Source: Dichetophora obliterata (Eukaryota; Arthropoda; Insecta; Diptera; Sciomyzidae). From it: a stretch of DNA of 64,000 bases. Positions 24,122-36,728 of the stretch are shown piece by piece. The notes beneath the pieces are model-generated. The model saw only the letters and a list, made by a program, of their open reading frames with translations. It was not told the DNA's origin and ran no database searches. The stretch's first letter is position 1. Every line of letters begins with the position of its first letter. Position numbers and translations under genes: made by a program. The stretch lies in the NCBI GenBank assembly GCA_963920525.1, contig OY986438.1:178910388-178974387 (forward strand), given 5' to 3'.

Positions 24122-25060
24122 TTATTCATAAATGACATAAGCAAATGTTTCAAAAATTCAAGTTTCCAACTATATGCTGATGACCTAAAATTTTATAAGC
24201 GAATCTGCGATTTTATCGATGTTGCTCTCCTGCAATCTGACCTTGAAAATGTTTTTAACTGATGCATAATTAATGGTTTACCATTAAATCTCAGTAAGTG
24301 TTGTGATATGAGTATTTCTAAGGCGACAATTGTCGTTAATTCTGAGTATATTCTTTTAGACTCACCCTTAAAATTGGTAGATACTATTCGCGATCTAGGC
24401 GTGATTTTGATGTGAAGCTCACTTTCATTGACCATATCAGCTTTATTGTTCCAAAAGTTTACTCCATCCTAGCGTTCTTACGTAGGAACAGTTCTGAGTT
24501 TTCTGACCCTCAAACGCTAAAATTTTTGTATAACTCTGATGTTAGGTCAAGGCTAGAGTATGCCTCGTTTATATGAAATCCTTGCTATGCCACTCATTCA
24601 TTTCGCTTGGAAAGAATTCAAAAATCTTTAACGAGACATGTTTTACGCTGCTTAAATTTCATAGACTTTATGCCCTCGTATAATGCGCGTTGCTTGCTGT
24701 TAGGACTAAAGACTTTAGAAAGTAGAAGCAAGATTCAATCTATGGTCTTTATATATGATATCTTATCCGGTAATATCGATTGTTGTCTCTATTGGAGCTT
24801 ATTAAGTTTAATGTACCTTCAAGACTGTTGCGGCATTTTAAGATATTTGCTATAAAAAATCATAGAACAAACTATGCAAAAAATTAGCTTTTATCAAGAG
24901 CTTTGTCATTATTTAATGAACTAGCAGTAAATAGTAGTTTTGATTTCACTATTACCAGAGATGCTTTCAAAATCCATGTAAATAGCTTATTTGTATCTTA
25001 GTTGTAATCATAGAGTCTTATATTTGATTGTTAAATCTAGTTTGTAAGGAATTATTGTCC
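24122..25060 (+). pseudogene. J1 reverse transcriptase, second part
   Basis: Directly after the Helitron the frame reads LFINDISKCF and then QLYADDLKFY, with the YADD active site at 24173-24184. A TGA at 24260-24262 replaces what is normally a Trp codon in this region. Further on DLGVIFDVKLTFIDHIS requires a shift near 24410, and the C-terminal part (RLERIQKSLTRHVLRCLNF, 24607-24855 frame) follows. This is the usual thumb and C-terminal region of Jockey-type elements. The copy is dead. Confidence 0.88.
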
Positions 25061-25100
25061 GAAGACTGAATAAAGAAATAATAATAATAATAATAATAAA

Positions 25101-25731
25101 AAATGAAAAGATATCATTTCAGGGCCAAATTTAAAAAATTTTGGTGTAATTTTGTAAAAAGTGGAGGTAAATAAAAAAAAAATTATTCCTAGGGTCAGTT
25201 AATATTTTTAAGAATTCTACATGCTATGAAATAAAACATTCAATTTCGAATTAATTCCGCCAGGCATGCTCTTTCACATCATTATTTCACATCACCAATT
25301 TTTCATAATTTAATTTTTATATTATAACCTGAATAAATTTTAAAGCATAAAATGTTAAGTTTATAAATGCCAAATAAAAAACTGGTCTCAAAATAATAAA
25401 ATAGTAAAATTTATGTGATTTAATTTTGGCAGCTGACAATATAAACTAATTTAACTCTTATCGTTTATTTTCGCTTTTGTTCGCAAACGCATACTCCGAG
25501 TATGCCAAAGCATCAACACGATCAAACCAACTCCATGGACACAAGCTACACATGATCTTCCTTGCAACCCCTTTCTCAAGCACTTACGCGTTTTATGTTT
25601 GCTTGCAACCCTTCGACTTATGTTCGATGTTTTACACAGCATGTTATGAATGGTTTTTGCTTTCACAAATTTTATTCTGTGTTCTTGTTTTCACCAAAAA
25701 TATTTTCGTCTTTTGCTTTAAGCGCGTCATA
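25101..25731. other. Non-coding stretch between J1 and the next transposon
   Basis: No supported gene is seen. The overlapping frames at 25451-25753 on both strands show no recognisable domain. Confidence 0.45.
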
Positions 25732-25733
25732 TA

Positions 25734-26675
25734 GCAATCGCACATTTATATAATCCAAGCGCAATTCTGTTTAACCGTTACTCAAATTATATTAACTCAG
25801 GCGCAAATCAAATTAACCTGAACGTAAATTAATTTAAACCAAACGCAAATAAATTTAACTTAAGTGCTAATGAAATTAACCTTAGTGCAAATCAAAGTAG
25901 CCCAAACGCGAATAAAATTAAACCAAATAAAAATTTAACATAACACGTGGCGCTTTATATTTTTAACTAATTTATTTTATAATATTTAGTATATAAGAAG
26001 TTTTAATTAAGTATTAGTTAAAATTTGCAAAGAGGCTGCTTTTGGAATCAATAAAATTGTGTCTAATGTAGTTGGCACAATCAATGGCTGAAATGCGACG
26101 TACACTACTTTCAATAATGGTTTGCAGATTTTGATCCTGGTTCAGTTCAACTAACATTAGTCGAGAGTGAGTTTTAAAATTTGAAAAACATTTTTCTATA
26201 GGGTTTAGCAGTGGGGATATAGGTCGGTATTTGCTATCGCAGCACGAACTTGTTTCGTTTTGGGGATCCTTACATTGTCTAAAATCAGTTACCCTTAGTG
26301 ATATAGTGTTTCTTGGAGCTTTTTAAGTTCTGAAAAATCCCAATCATTGTTTTGCAAAACTTCCTTACTTCCTATTTTTATGTTGTCATGAACGAACCAC
26401 GTGTATGTAATTAGAGATACGACTATTAAGTTGAAAAGTATCAATACTTGTACTCGTTCAAACTTTAAGTACAATAGAGTACCGATAGTTGTTCCGATAG
26501 TTTTTGATTCAATTCGATTTGCTTTTGGGTTAATTTGATTTGCACTTAGATTAAACTTATTTTCGTTTGGTTTAAATTAATTTGCATTCAAGCTTATTTT
26601 ATTTGCATCTGGGTTAATTTAATTTGCGTTTCGGTTAAACTGATTTGCGCTTAAGTTAAATAAATGTGTGAATAC
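25734..26675 (-). mobile_element. TA-flanked DNA transposon with tandem-repeat inverted ends
   Basis: A left array (25750-25935) of about 25-bp units such as CGCAAATCAAATTAACCTGA is mirrored by a right array (26505-26660) in reverse complement (GGTTAATTTAATTTGCG). Outer ends are GCAATCGCACATTTAT on the left and, reverse-complemented, GTATTCACACATTTAT on the right. TA lies on both sides (25732-25733 and 26676-26677). Between the arrays, on the minus strand, is a relic IS630/Tc1-like transposase. TA duplication and that transposase agree. The end-array structure recalls foldback elements. Confidence 0.75.
26014..26400 (-). pseudogene. Relic IS630/Tc1-like (DDE_3) transposase, C-terminal part
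   Basis: Reading the minus strand, an early segment gives ILDNVRIPKTKQVRAAIANT, matching the second catalytic-Asp block of DDE_3 transposases (consensus LDNVRxHKT). A frameshift near 26225 leads to SPLLNPIEKCFSNFKTH, the LNPIE block that holds the third catalytic residue. The frame then reads AIDCANYIRHNFIDS to a TAA at 26014-26016. Only the C-terminal half is recognisable; upstream stops and shifts show it is a pseudogene. The family assignment rests on these two motifs and their spacing. Confidence 0.75.
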
Positions 26676-26677
26676 TA

Positions 26678-28605
26678 TATATACAATTTTTCTTTGCAGC
26701 TCATTTTTGACTGGAGAAAAAAACAGAACTAGCATTTTAATTAACATCTATTGAGATATATCAATATTTGTCTTATATCATAAATATATAATAAAAAAAA
26801 AATAATAAAAAAACGCACAGTTTCAAAACACACGAGTGAGGGTTCTGTAAATTTTTTTTAATATATTGTTAAACTGGCATGCAAACAAATCAGGAACGAG
26901 TGCGAGTGTCATACACATTTTTATGCAAAATCTTTCTGAAACAATTTTCTTCAAATATCTTAAACAAATTCTAGTGTTAATCTCTGTAAGTTTTGTTTTT
27001 TTTTGTAATTATTTTCTTTTATTTACTATTTCTTCATTCGCCTTAATAACTTAAAAATTCATTAACACGATTTAAGGTGTTTTTAATGGCGTAAAATATC
27101 CAAGAATCATTATATAATTAAATTTCAGAGAATTTTGGTAGCAATTTTAATGAGCGCACAAAATATTAATGATTAAGGCTGATGCCTGAGGTTTTCTCAG
27201 GTTCATATTTAATTATTTCTTAAATTTAGTAAATGAAGCGTTGACAAGCTTAAAGCATTAGCACAAATCTTGTTAGTTAAAAACACTAATTAAAGTTTGT
27301 TGCGTTCAGGTTGTCATAGCAATAAGGAAAGTTATGTTAAATAAGAGGTTTTTTGGATAAAGTTTTAATGCTAGAGTTCGAGTACGTAAGAAATGTAGAC
27401 TACAGCAAAGAGTATTAAAGCAAATACAAGCGACTGGTAGTAGAAACGAGCTTCTTGTGTTTTAGTTATATTTGTTCTGTTCCCTGAAAAGAACTAGTGA
27501 TAGCAGCAGGAAAATTATGCTAAGGGACTAGATATGGTCTTATATATCTTTGAGCATGACACTAAGTGAAAAACTTAATTTAAGAAGTAGACCAAAGTTA
27601 GTTCGCAGTCTTGCCCTATCTTGCTACAAACTGTCCTTGTATGTCAACGAAAAAAGTTTTAGCTTTTGAAGTTGAGAAAAAAAGATCACAAAAAAGCAAC
27701 AAAAAAAGCAACAAAAATTTTTGTTAACATTTTTCAAAGAGGTACCTAGATGACACATTTTCCGCCCGAACTGACTGCTTCGCCTCTTAGATTCGATTTT
27801 ACGCCCATTTCATTGTCTGCTTGAACATTTGCAATTTCCATATGAATGCTGCATAAATCTAAACAGGGAGTTCCAGAGGGAATGTGTTGATATTTATGGT
27901 TTTTTGCATATGTGCTACTTCAACTACTTCTTGCCATTTCACCAAACAATAGAGATTGTACGAGTGTATGCTTGTGTGTGTGTCCATGTGTACTCACGAG
28001 TTTGTGTGTCTGAGAGTCTGAGTGGACAGAAAACTTTATTGTTAAATGTAGTCTAAGCCAGTTTTTGTTCTTGATTTTTTTTTCCTGATATTTTCAACAG
28101 AACACCCCCTCTTTACCAGGTTCCAAAGAGAAAGAAAAACATATAAGTAAAAACTTTCCGGGCACCAAAAAAATCTCGAAAAATTAATAAAAACAAAGCA
28201 AGAAATAAGATTTTCTAAACAACTAATGATATTTTTTGGGTAAAATGTTAAATTGATTTACTTTTATTCTTTAGACAACGTAAGATATTAAAAAACTATA
28301 AATAATTTATAAGCACTTCAATGCGAATTTCAAAGAAGTATCAATAGAATCCAATAAAATATCGATGGCAATAAAAAAACTTGACTTTATATTCAATTTA
28401 TAAATGCAACCAAAAGAAAATAAGAAATACGATGAGAAAATCAGATTGATATTGCGTTTAAGGTCAAATGAAGGTTGCTTGGACAGCAAAAATTAAAGGC
28501 AAATGTCATTTCGAAGTAGTTTGTCTTGAATGTGGATATGTTTAAGTCAGTGATGACTCACGAAAATCCTGCATGTGAGTTGTTTATCGAAAAAATCGGC
28601 TATTG
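26678..28605. other. Non-coding stretch
   Basis: No supported gene is seen. There is a short TG-rich run near 27975-28015. Frames such as 26866-27054 and 27829-28056 show no known domain. Confidence 0.45.
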
Positions 28606-28717
28606 GACGAAACATACAGTACTTTTAAATTCTTTAACGTTGGTCATTTTATTAAAAATATGTTAAAGTCACGAACTGAAAACTTTGAAATTTTTATGTG
28701 AGTAAACTTTTTTATAT

Positions 28718-28752
<35 letters not shown>

Positions 28753-28828
28753 GTCGAAAACATTATATATGTTCACACAATTTTCGTTTTTTAAAAAATG
28801 TTAAAGAGAATGAAAATAATAGAGTAAT

Positions 28829-28945
28829 AATTTTATCTCCATAGCGAAAATTACTATAATGATAAAATTAAAATTTTTGAAAGATTATCATTTTTGCCAT
28901 GTTTCATTACAAAAATTAAATTTTATCCGATATGGAGATAAAATT
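28829..28945. repeat. Small hairpin inside the inverted-repeat element
   Basis: AATTTTATCTCCATAGCG at 28829 pairs with CGATATGGAGATAAAATT ending at 28945, with two mismatches. The span is 117 bp. Confidence 0.6.
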
Positions 28946-29020
28946 AAAATTTTGAAACAAAATCTGGCAAAAATATAGAGAAATATACTAAAATATATTG
29001 TTTCAAAACTTTGTTTCCTA

Positions 29021-29470
29021 TCTTATATATAAAAAGAAGTGCATATTTTGATGTCACCACTAACTGAAAAAACGGGTCGACCAATTTAAACCAAAATTTC
29101 AGTGTATTTTGGGTATGGTTCGTAGATGATTTATGTTTAGTTTGCACGAAATCGGTATAGTGGTTATGGAGATATGGCATTTTAAAAATTTTCCCATATA
29201 CTCCCATACAAATCGTTAATGCGGTTTGGTGTCCGTTAAGATCTCAGGAACGGTAACCATATCTAACCATATATCTAATAATATATAAACAAAAATTGCC
29301 ATACCCCCTATTACCGCCCATAAATTAATAAAAACGCTATATTTCAGACGAATTCGGTTATATTGGACTAAAATGTTATTTAGTTAGTATGGTTACTCTC
29401 GGCAAATCAACAAAAAATGGGAGTGGTCGAACTAAAACTGCGCCCACTTTTAATAAATTATTATAATTCT
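29021..29470 (+). mobile_element. Helitron 5' part, same family as 21909-24121
   Basis: TCTTATATATAAAAAGAAG begins directly after an A, as Helitron 5' ends do. The region around 29330-29440 (GCTATATTTCAGACGA, then a GGGAGTGG/CCACTTTT block) matches the interior of the 21909 Helitron near 22510-22620 (GCTATATTTCAGACGA). No 3' CTAG end was located, so this copy is probably truncated or interrupted. Confidence 0.55.
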
Positions 29471-29953
29471 TGAGTTGTGCATGTTTTTATAATGAAACTT
29501 GGTGGATATGTGATATGAGACCAAGTAGTAGTCACTATATACATAAATGTTGCCAATAAAAATACCACAGATTACCAGAATGTTAAGGAATAACACTTCC
29601 TTGACCTTGCCTTGACTTGGTCTTGTCTTGATCAAGGTAACTTGAAGGTCAAATAAAGTTACGAAGCATTCTTCTCATTCTTCTCAAATCTTTAACATTT
29701 TTTAAAGAACGAAAATTGTGGGAACATATATTATGTTTTCGACCAAAAAAAAAAAAAAAAAGTTTTCTCACATAAAAATTTCAAAGTTTTCAGTTTGTGA
29801 CTTTAACATATTTTTAATAAAACGACCAACGTTAAAGAATTTAAAAGCACTGTATGTTTCGTCAAATAAAGTTACGAAGCATTCATCTCATTCTTCATTC
29901 ATCAAATTGATGTGTTTTAAAGATATTTTTATTAGAAAAAGGTTAAAGCAGGG

Positions 29954-30025
29954 GACCATGCTAGGATTCGAACCCGGGACTCTTAGGCGACAGTCAAAAG
30001 CGTTACCACTAGACTATCGAGGCCA
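29954..30025 (-). ncRNA. tRNA-Asp-like SINE or pseudogene
   Basis: On the minus strand a 72-base body starts GCCTCGATAGTCTAGTGG, like the acceptor, D-arm and box A of tRNA-Asp. An anticodon loop CTGTCGC (GTC) and a strong box B GGGTTCGAATCC follow. The acceptor, D and T stems have several mismatches, so it is not a working tRNA. A sister copy lies at 52323-52394 with the same order of motifs. Confidence 0.7.
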
Positions 30026-30034
30026 CGTTAATAG

Positions 30035-30260
30035 TTACTTACTATTCATTATTCTTCATTTCTCCACATATCACTCATCAATTAATGTTATTCATTCATC
30101 ATTCTTTATTCATCATTCATCTTTCACCAAACATTATTTATTCATTCAGTCAATTATCATTCTTTATTCATCTTTAAACTTTCATTATTTATTAATCATA
30201 ATTTTTCACTAATCCGTTCTTCAATTATCTTTTATCATTCATTATTTATAGTCATCATTA
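30035..30260. repeat. Degenerate ATTCATC simple-repeat tract
   Basis: Variants of TTCATTCATCATTC dominate this stretch, which directly follows the tRNA-like relic on the plus strand. The frame at 29718-30212 runs through the relic and this tract, and is not a gene. Confidence 0.7.
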
Positions 30261-31739
30261 GCAAAACTTTTTACTAATCTCTTATGACCTTTGATAGTGA
30301 TGCCTCAAAATGCATATACAATCAAAATCATTCAAACATAAGACTCATACTTTGTTTGGATTGACGTGTTAAGTTTTTAAACTTTTATCACGCCAGACAG
30401 TCAGCCGCATGATATTTTCCTAATCTGCAAGATTATGCTCTCTCTGCTACAGTCGGACTCTCACCATTATGAGCGTTACCAATGTTATTTATTTATTCAA
30501 TACATTCCCCTTGAGGGCTTAATTATAACTATTTATAAGGCAAAAAGTCATTAAGTTACTATACAATTTTAAAAAATCATCCGATCCCCAGTGCTAACTG
30601 ACCGCAAAGCTACTTTTATTCTGTAATACAGCAATACATATACAATATACATACATTGGCAGCAATGTTTCAAAGAAAAAACAATAATAAAGATAATCTT
30701 CAAATTACTTATGTCCTTGATTTGAGGGCATTTTCTCTAACCACATCCTAAATCCAACATTTCTACACACTGTGAATATGTGTGTGTGTTTTTTCTTCTA
30801 TTCTTATGTCAATAACAAAGCATTTTAGAAATCATTATAATTAAAATTGCCGCTGCTTCGCTTATAAAAAAAAAAATATGTGTGTGTATACGTGTGTTTG
30901 CTATCCCAGTGGGCAAGTAAGCAAGTGCTACGCAAAAGAAGGCATTCCAGTAGTGTTATTATTGGCATCAATATACCATTAATAATCGCTATACTGATGA
31001 TTGCTTCTGTAAGGCCTACTTTTGAAGGTTGTGAGTCTATTTATATCATTTAATATGAAGACATTTTAAAAAAAATTAATAAAATTTTAAATGGAAAATA
31101 TAAATTTTTTAATTTAAAAATATTTTTATGGTTTTTATCTGAGCTCGGTTTTGGACTAAAGTTTGCGAATTTTAGCTCATTTCATATTATATTATATGAA
31201 AACATTTATATGGAAAAATTCTTATGGCCTTATTTTTTAATACGAACGCAGTCGTTTGCGTTAAAAATTTTTTATTTGTGTTTTTTAACTTTTCAGGAGA
31301 GCATTTTTATATTAGTATAGTGCCAAACCAAAATGATATATTTCATGCTGGTTTCTAAAATGTCTTACGAATTTATAAACATATTTTAAAATGACTTTCT
31401 CTGATTTCTTGTTGAACTTTTTTGTCTTTATATGGTCAGGAATGTAAACAGGCCTTCTAAAGAAGCACCTATTTTAACAGTTAAAAAGGAAGTGCAATAA
31501 TGAGTCCTCTACCACTCATAATCAAAAAAATTATATATGCATACTTTTTTAAAAAAGTGCTTCTTAGAGCAGCGAGAGCGTACGGCCGTTAAATTTTCCC
31601 ATTTCATACAAAAAAGAAAGTATGCTTGTATATGAGTGTGGAAGGGCTCATATGCATGTACCATAACCCCAAGTATTTTGAATAATCATATTCCTAAGTA
31701 TTTTGAAAAATCATATTAATAGATCTAGTTCTTCAACTG
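30261..31739. other. Non-coding stretch
   Basis: No gene is seen. A weak inverted pair (GAGTCCTCTACCACTCATA near 31501 and its diverged complement ending near 31650) suggests a small eroded MITE of about 150 bp. Confidence 0.45.
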
Positions 31740-33822
31740 TTCTTAGAAATTCAGAGCGCATGTTGAAACCATGGATGACTCGTAGCCTACTCGAGAAAAT
31801 TAAGCTAAAAAATAAACTAAAAAGTAAATGCTAGAAACATCCGTTACTCGTATTTGTAAAAATTTCAGTATTGAAATAAAATCTTGTAGAAAATATTACT
31901 ACCAAAACCAGATTATAATTGCACAAGGTAACCCAAAACAGAATGGAAAGTTTTAATAACATTTTAAACAGTAATGTATCCAATCAAGCGGAATCGTTGG
32001 TTTTAAATTATGGATATAATATCGTTACTGAGATAAAACAAATTTCGAATGATTTTTATAATCATTTTGCAACATCTAGGTAGCTTTTATTTCCAGAGGA
32101 AGCATGCATTAGCTATTCTTCCAATTTGACACACTTTACTAATGACAGTTTTAATTTTGAGCCGATTTCTGGACTTGAGCTACTAAGAATAATCAAATCC
32201 TTAAAAACTCAAACCCTGGTGGCAGTGAGGAGATTTCAAGCAATATTCTGAAAAATATTGCACTATATATAATTGATATTTTAAAACATATATTTAACTT
32301 AAGTGTCCTATCTGGAATATTTCCTCCTACTCAAAGACGCAATTGTTCTTCCGATATTTAAAACAGGTTGCAGCAGAGACACTAATAATAACAGACCTAT
32401 CTGTTTGCTATCTTCAATTTCAATAATTTTTGAAAAAGCCCTTAAGGCGATGATTTTAGCTTTTCTGAACAAACAAAATTTTTTCAGTTTTTGTCAGTAC
32501 GGATTTAGAACTTGTCTCTCCATTGAAGTCGCACTCCTTAATTTCTGTATATCGATTTACAAAGGTCTTGATGATAAGAAAAATTGTGCTGGCCTCTTTT
32601 TTGATATAACAAAGGTATTTGACATGGTTGATCACAATATTCTTCTGAAAAAACTGCATAACTGTATGTAAAACTGACAATTGGCTTATGTTTTTTTTTG
32701 ACTTGCAGAAAGCAGAGAGTAAAAATTTGTAGCGAGGTAAGTGACTCTAAATCTATTAATATAGGAGTTTTCTAAGGCTCTGTACTTGGTCCAGTTCTAT
32801 TTCTAGTTTATACTAATTCTCTTTTTTCTCTAAATTTTGCTTAACTTAATTGCAGATATAAATCATGACGTTTGTTTATTGAGAGTTTGGTTTGCAGAAC
32901 AAAAATTACTAGTTAGCAGGAAGACTAAACTAAGTATTTTAGCCGATGTAATATAGTATCGCCGGAAATTGATATAATTTTGCATGGATTTGATTGTTGT
33001 CGATTTGGATTAACATCGGACAAAAGTCATAATCTAGGTTCAACCTAGGTAGAATTCCTTGCAGTAATAATTGCTTTGATGTCAAAAGAGTACCTTGCTA
33101 TAAATATTTAGGAGTAATGGTTGATAAACATCTTACTTGGACCGCACACATTTCATTGTTGAAGAAATATCTTTTTTCTTCATTACGATGCATTTTTAAA
33201 CTAAGACATGTTTGTTTTGAAAGAACATTAACTAAAATATACTACGGGACTTTTATATTCTAGATCTAGAAAAATATTTTAAAGAAGAATATTTTAAATT
33301 TCTAAAAATATTTTTTAAAAGAAGAAGGTATATGCAGAATCCCATATATGGTAAATACAACTTAAGAACGAACCAAAATTTTACCGTGACTTTTTCAGTT
33401 TTTCGCATTACTCACTATCGTAATTTTTTACGATTTTATCTAATAAGAAAACGTCTTGCAAAAAAAAAATTGGGTACTGTCTTAAGAAAAATAAAATTGT
33501 GGATCTTTGAGTTAGACCACTCGGAAGTTGAATTTTTGTTGAATGTTAATAAATCATTGTTAATTTTTATAAGTGTTTTTTACTAATATTGCTTGATTAA
33601 ATTCACCTCACAAAACACTTTTTATATTAACACAATTTATTTAGTTTTATATATTTATTGAAGTGGCATTTAGCATTATTTATTCTAATAGCTACTTAAT
33701 GTCAATACTATTCTTATAAGTAAAAATTATTCTAATGATTGTATAGTTTATTGAATAATTTGTCAAAACTTTTTTTTACTATGAGAATAAAGAATAATAA
33801 TAATAAAAAATAAATAAAATAA
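31740..33822 (+). pseudogene. J2: decayed CR1/Jockey-superfamily retrotransposon
   Basis: The plus strand shows, with many stops and shifts, the linker motif LKPWMTRSLLEKIKLKNKL (near 31765). An RT stretch in the frame 32303-32671 contains NNRPICLLSSISIIFEKAL, CQYGFRTCLSIEVALLNF and the catalytic block GLFFDITKVFD followed by MVDHNILLKKL. The C-terminal motif YNLRTNQNFTV lies in 33332-33586. The YADD region is not readable. It ends with AATAAA and an AATAAT/TAAA-rich tail at 33786-33822. The endonuclease and ORF1 are absent. The same motifs occur in J3, so the two belong to related families; J2 is the more decayed. Confidence 0.85.
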
Positions 33823-33906
33823 ATCTATGTGCAGGCCTGCTAAAAGCGCTTCGAACCCCTGACAATGCCTACTGGGGTGTTTTTACATTGAATACTTGCA
33901 GTAATG

Positions 33907-33945
<39 letters not shown>

Positions 33946-36023
33946 TGTGTTTGTGTTTTATTCTACTGCATCATTTTGTCGAACAGAACAAGACAAATAA
34001 ATTGTCTGCGGACATCTGCGCTCTGTTGTGTATGTAATTAAGTAATGCCTTCAGGGTTGAATAAAAGCCCTTGGAACTCGATTGAATAAGCGGTCAACAT
34101 GTATCCTAACATACTACTACATGCATAGTTGTGTTTTCTTATATAAAAATATTAGAGATAAAATATTGTGGACTTAGTTCTAACAATTGTGTGAATTCAA
34201 ACAACTAGTCCTACGCAAAGACGACATGGGATAACATATCCTGCGGCCGAGTGCATTGTAGGATATGAAAACAGCAATTTTATTTAAAAACATGTTTGTT
34301 TTTGAAACAACAAACATTTAAGCCAAATTAAGTTGCTCATTATTTAATCTAATGTGTGCAAGATATTTATTTTTTTTATTTTAAATTTTAGAAAAACAAA
34401 TAAAAACTAATGTGTTGGGAAAAAAATGAAAATACCAAATGCACTGATTTTTTTAATAAGTTTTTTTTACAAAACCACATTTTTTTTCAATGAAAATACT
34501 CAATTTATTTTTAAAAAAAGATAAACTCTGCCTTAAAAAATTGCAATAATTGCAATAATCAAACTACTTTCATCGTAAGTCTACTACAAAACCATCACTT
34601 AAAAGCAATAAAGTTGAAAGCATTGATTGTGTATCGGAGTAAAAAAAGTAAGTCATAGTCAGATTTTACGGTGCTACCATAAATTTATTTAACTTTTTTC
34701 CCATATTTGAATTGTTCTTGACGTAAAAATAATTCATCGATTTTTTTTTTTGGCTGTTCAAATTGAAGTTTACATTGATGCCATAACCGGTCATTTGGAA
34801 ACTGAGGCGTTGAATGCTATTAATGGCCAAAAATAAAAATAATTATGAACAACAATGTTCACTGTGCGCTTTAGCTCAAAAGTCAAGTTTGCTGCAAATT
34901 GCAAAAGCATTTTATTATGATTGCAGATTATAAGTTGGCCATTTTTCAAATAGCAAAACATAAATTTTACAACATAATATCATACTACTCTAGCATAAAA
35001 CGTTCAAGTTCATTAAAATTTTTCAAGCTTTATGCTTAGTGCTTGGCACATGCGTTGTTTAAAAATGTTACTAGAAATAACATCCATTAACTAGCATCAC
35101 GTAATTTTGTTGCACGTCGAGCACGTTCAGTGTCGTAACCTAACTTCAACGTACACCGTAAAGTTAACGAACGATGGCGGTGAATGCCATCTAACAAATA
35201 ACTCAGGCTTAACCAAAAATATGTGACCAGTGACTTGAGGGATTGTTTCGTCAAGGTAGAATATTGTGCTAGTGAAAATTTGTTGAAAATTTTAAAGGAC
35301 TCTTTTATATACGTAGTTACTTAAATATAAATAAAGCAGATAAATTAGTTCGGATGAAATTTTGATTACTTGAATCATTAATTTTCGTATTCTATGAAAA
35401 ATTCTAAAAAAAACCTTTTCCGAAGGCAATGGATATAGTGATTTTTTTTAGCAAAATTTTGTTTAACCCTAGGATGTGCAACTGGGCTTTTCGAGGACCA
35501 TTTTGATTTTGAGTAGTCGTCGTATTTTTTCTTGGCTCTGAGCACCAAAATATTTTATGCTAACTTCCGCTAATGTTTTCTTAACGTAACGAAACGATTT
35601 GGAAATATTTTGCATTTATTTCGTAGAAAAAACCTGACCTGTTTATATATCAAAGTCGTAAGTGAACCTACAGGGCCTCACGAGGCCCGTTCGTTAAATG
35701 TGTAGAGAATATAGAGAATCTGCTAAATAAAACATGTTCAAATACGATCGATCTCGTTTGGCGCTTTTATTACGCTGTGTCTGTTTTTTGTGTATATGTA
35801 AAGCTCTTGTGTGCATGTGGTCAATTTAGCTTTTACTATGTATATGAAAGCTCACTTCTTATGAGGCAATGAATATTTTATGAATTTTTTATTAGCAAAA
35901 TTTTGTTTAAATAATTTCAATTAAATAAATTATATTTCATTAACAGTCAATTTTAAATGATGCAAAAAAAACCCACACTTTTATAAATATTAAAAGCTAT
36001 TTTTGGCCATAATTGCCAGATGT
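33823..36023. other. Non-coding stretch with TG microsatellite
   Basis: A (TG)n run lies at about 33914-33951. A GC-richer stretch near 35463-35697 lies between two TTAA sites and includes GGGCCTCACGAGGCCC, but its ends do not match well as terminal repeats. No gene is seen. Confidence 0.5.
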
Positions 36024-36028
36024 CGGTC

Positions 36029-36101
36029 GGCCTTTATAGTTTAGTGAAGAGTGCGCTAGACTATCAACTCAGAGGTCCTCGATTCGAGTACGGGTTCAGG
36101 C
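36029..36101 (+). ncRNA. tRNA-like SINE relic
   Basis: GGCCTTTATAGTTTAGTGAA resembles an acceptor/D-arm start with box A. CTATCAA sits where an anticodon loop would lie, and TCGATTCGAGTACGG resembles box B. The stems do not close well, so this is a relic rather than a functional tRNA. It differs from the two tRNA-Asp-like copies. Confidence 0.5.
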
Positions 36102-36728
36102 ATAGTTCTCTTTGCTTTCTTTGTTTTTTACTACATTTAAGAATCATTAAAACACAAAATCCACAGCTAAATTGTGGAAAATGTTGACTTAAAGGATCGG
36201 AACAACAGAGGGCTGGAAATGCTTGCCGAGGTTAAGGTATAACACTAGCCTCGGTTATAAGCAATTTAAATTTTCTTTCACGTTTGTTCCGCTTATTCGA
36301 TAATTCACGTATGGTTCCAATGAATTTTTCCTCTTATAATCTATCCCTTTTCTTTGAAATGAAAGACCAAACGGTGTTTGTATAAGTAGCATACCTTGGT
36401 TCTTTGATCTTAAAAAAAAAATAATAATAATTGAGAAAAGTCTTAATTTTCATAAATTAAATAGTTAATTTACTATAATAGCAAATAAATGATGCTTAAA
36501 TAATTTAATCCCACCAGAAAAAAGTTGCTGTTTACTTTAAGAAAATTTAGTTCAGGAATATTTACCAGCTGTTTTAATAGCTTTAAACAAACTAGTTGAT
36601 TAATACACTATTTACTAAATCTGTACCTTATTAACTGGTTTGAAAAAAAATTGCAGTCCTATTTCTAGCAATAATATAATAATTGGACATGTTTTTTGCA
36701 TATTTTCTTTGCATATTTAATTTTTATT

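Larger units (their letters stand above)
20999..25100 (+). mobile_element. J1: 5'-truncated Jockey-type non-LTR retrotransposon, split by a Helitron
   Basis: The element begins abruptly inside the region before the reverse transcriptase, with ORF1 and endonuclease absent. It continues through RT, is interrupted at 21909-24121, resumes with the YADD block, and ends with AATAAA (25069-25074) plus an ATA-repeat tail to about 25100. 5' truncation and a simple-repeat tail are typical of target-primed reverse transcription. No clear target-site duplication was found. Inactivating changes include a TGA at 24260 and a frameshift near 24410. Confidence 0.88.
28606..29863. mobile_element. Inverted-repeat element with ~175-200 bp arms
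   Basis: The left arm (28606-28806, starts GACGAAACATACAGTACTTT) is matched in reverse complement by 29690-29863 (ends ACTGTATGTTTCGTC). Each arm holds a homopolymer (T32 at 28720-28751, about A17 near 29744-29760). A 36-bp direct repeat beginning TCAAATAAAGTTACGAAGC borders the right arm on both sides (29649 and 29863). The interior carries a Helitron-type 5' end at 29021. No transposase is seen. Confidence 0.7.

Noticed and set aside
29954..30025. Functional tRNA-Asp gene
   Set aside because: Box A and box B are good, but the acceptor, D and T stems contain several mismatches.
35463..35697. Second piggyBac-type MITE between two TTAA sites
   Set aside because: The left (CCCTAGGATGTGC) and right (CGAACGGGCCTCG, reverse-complemented) ends do not match each other. 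TTAA is common in AT-rich DNA.
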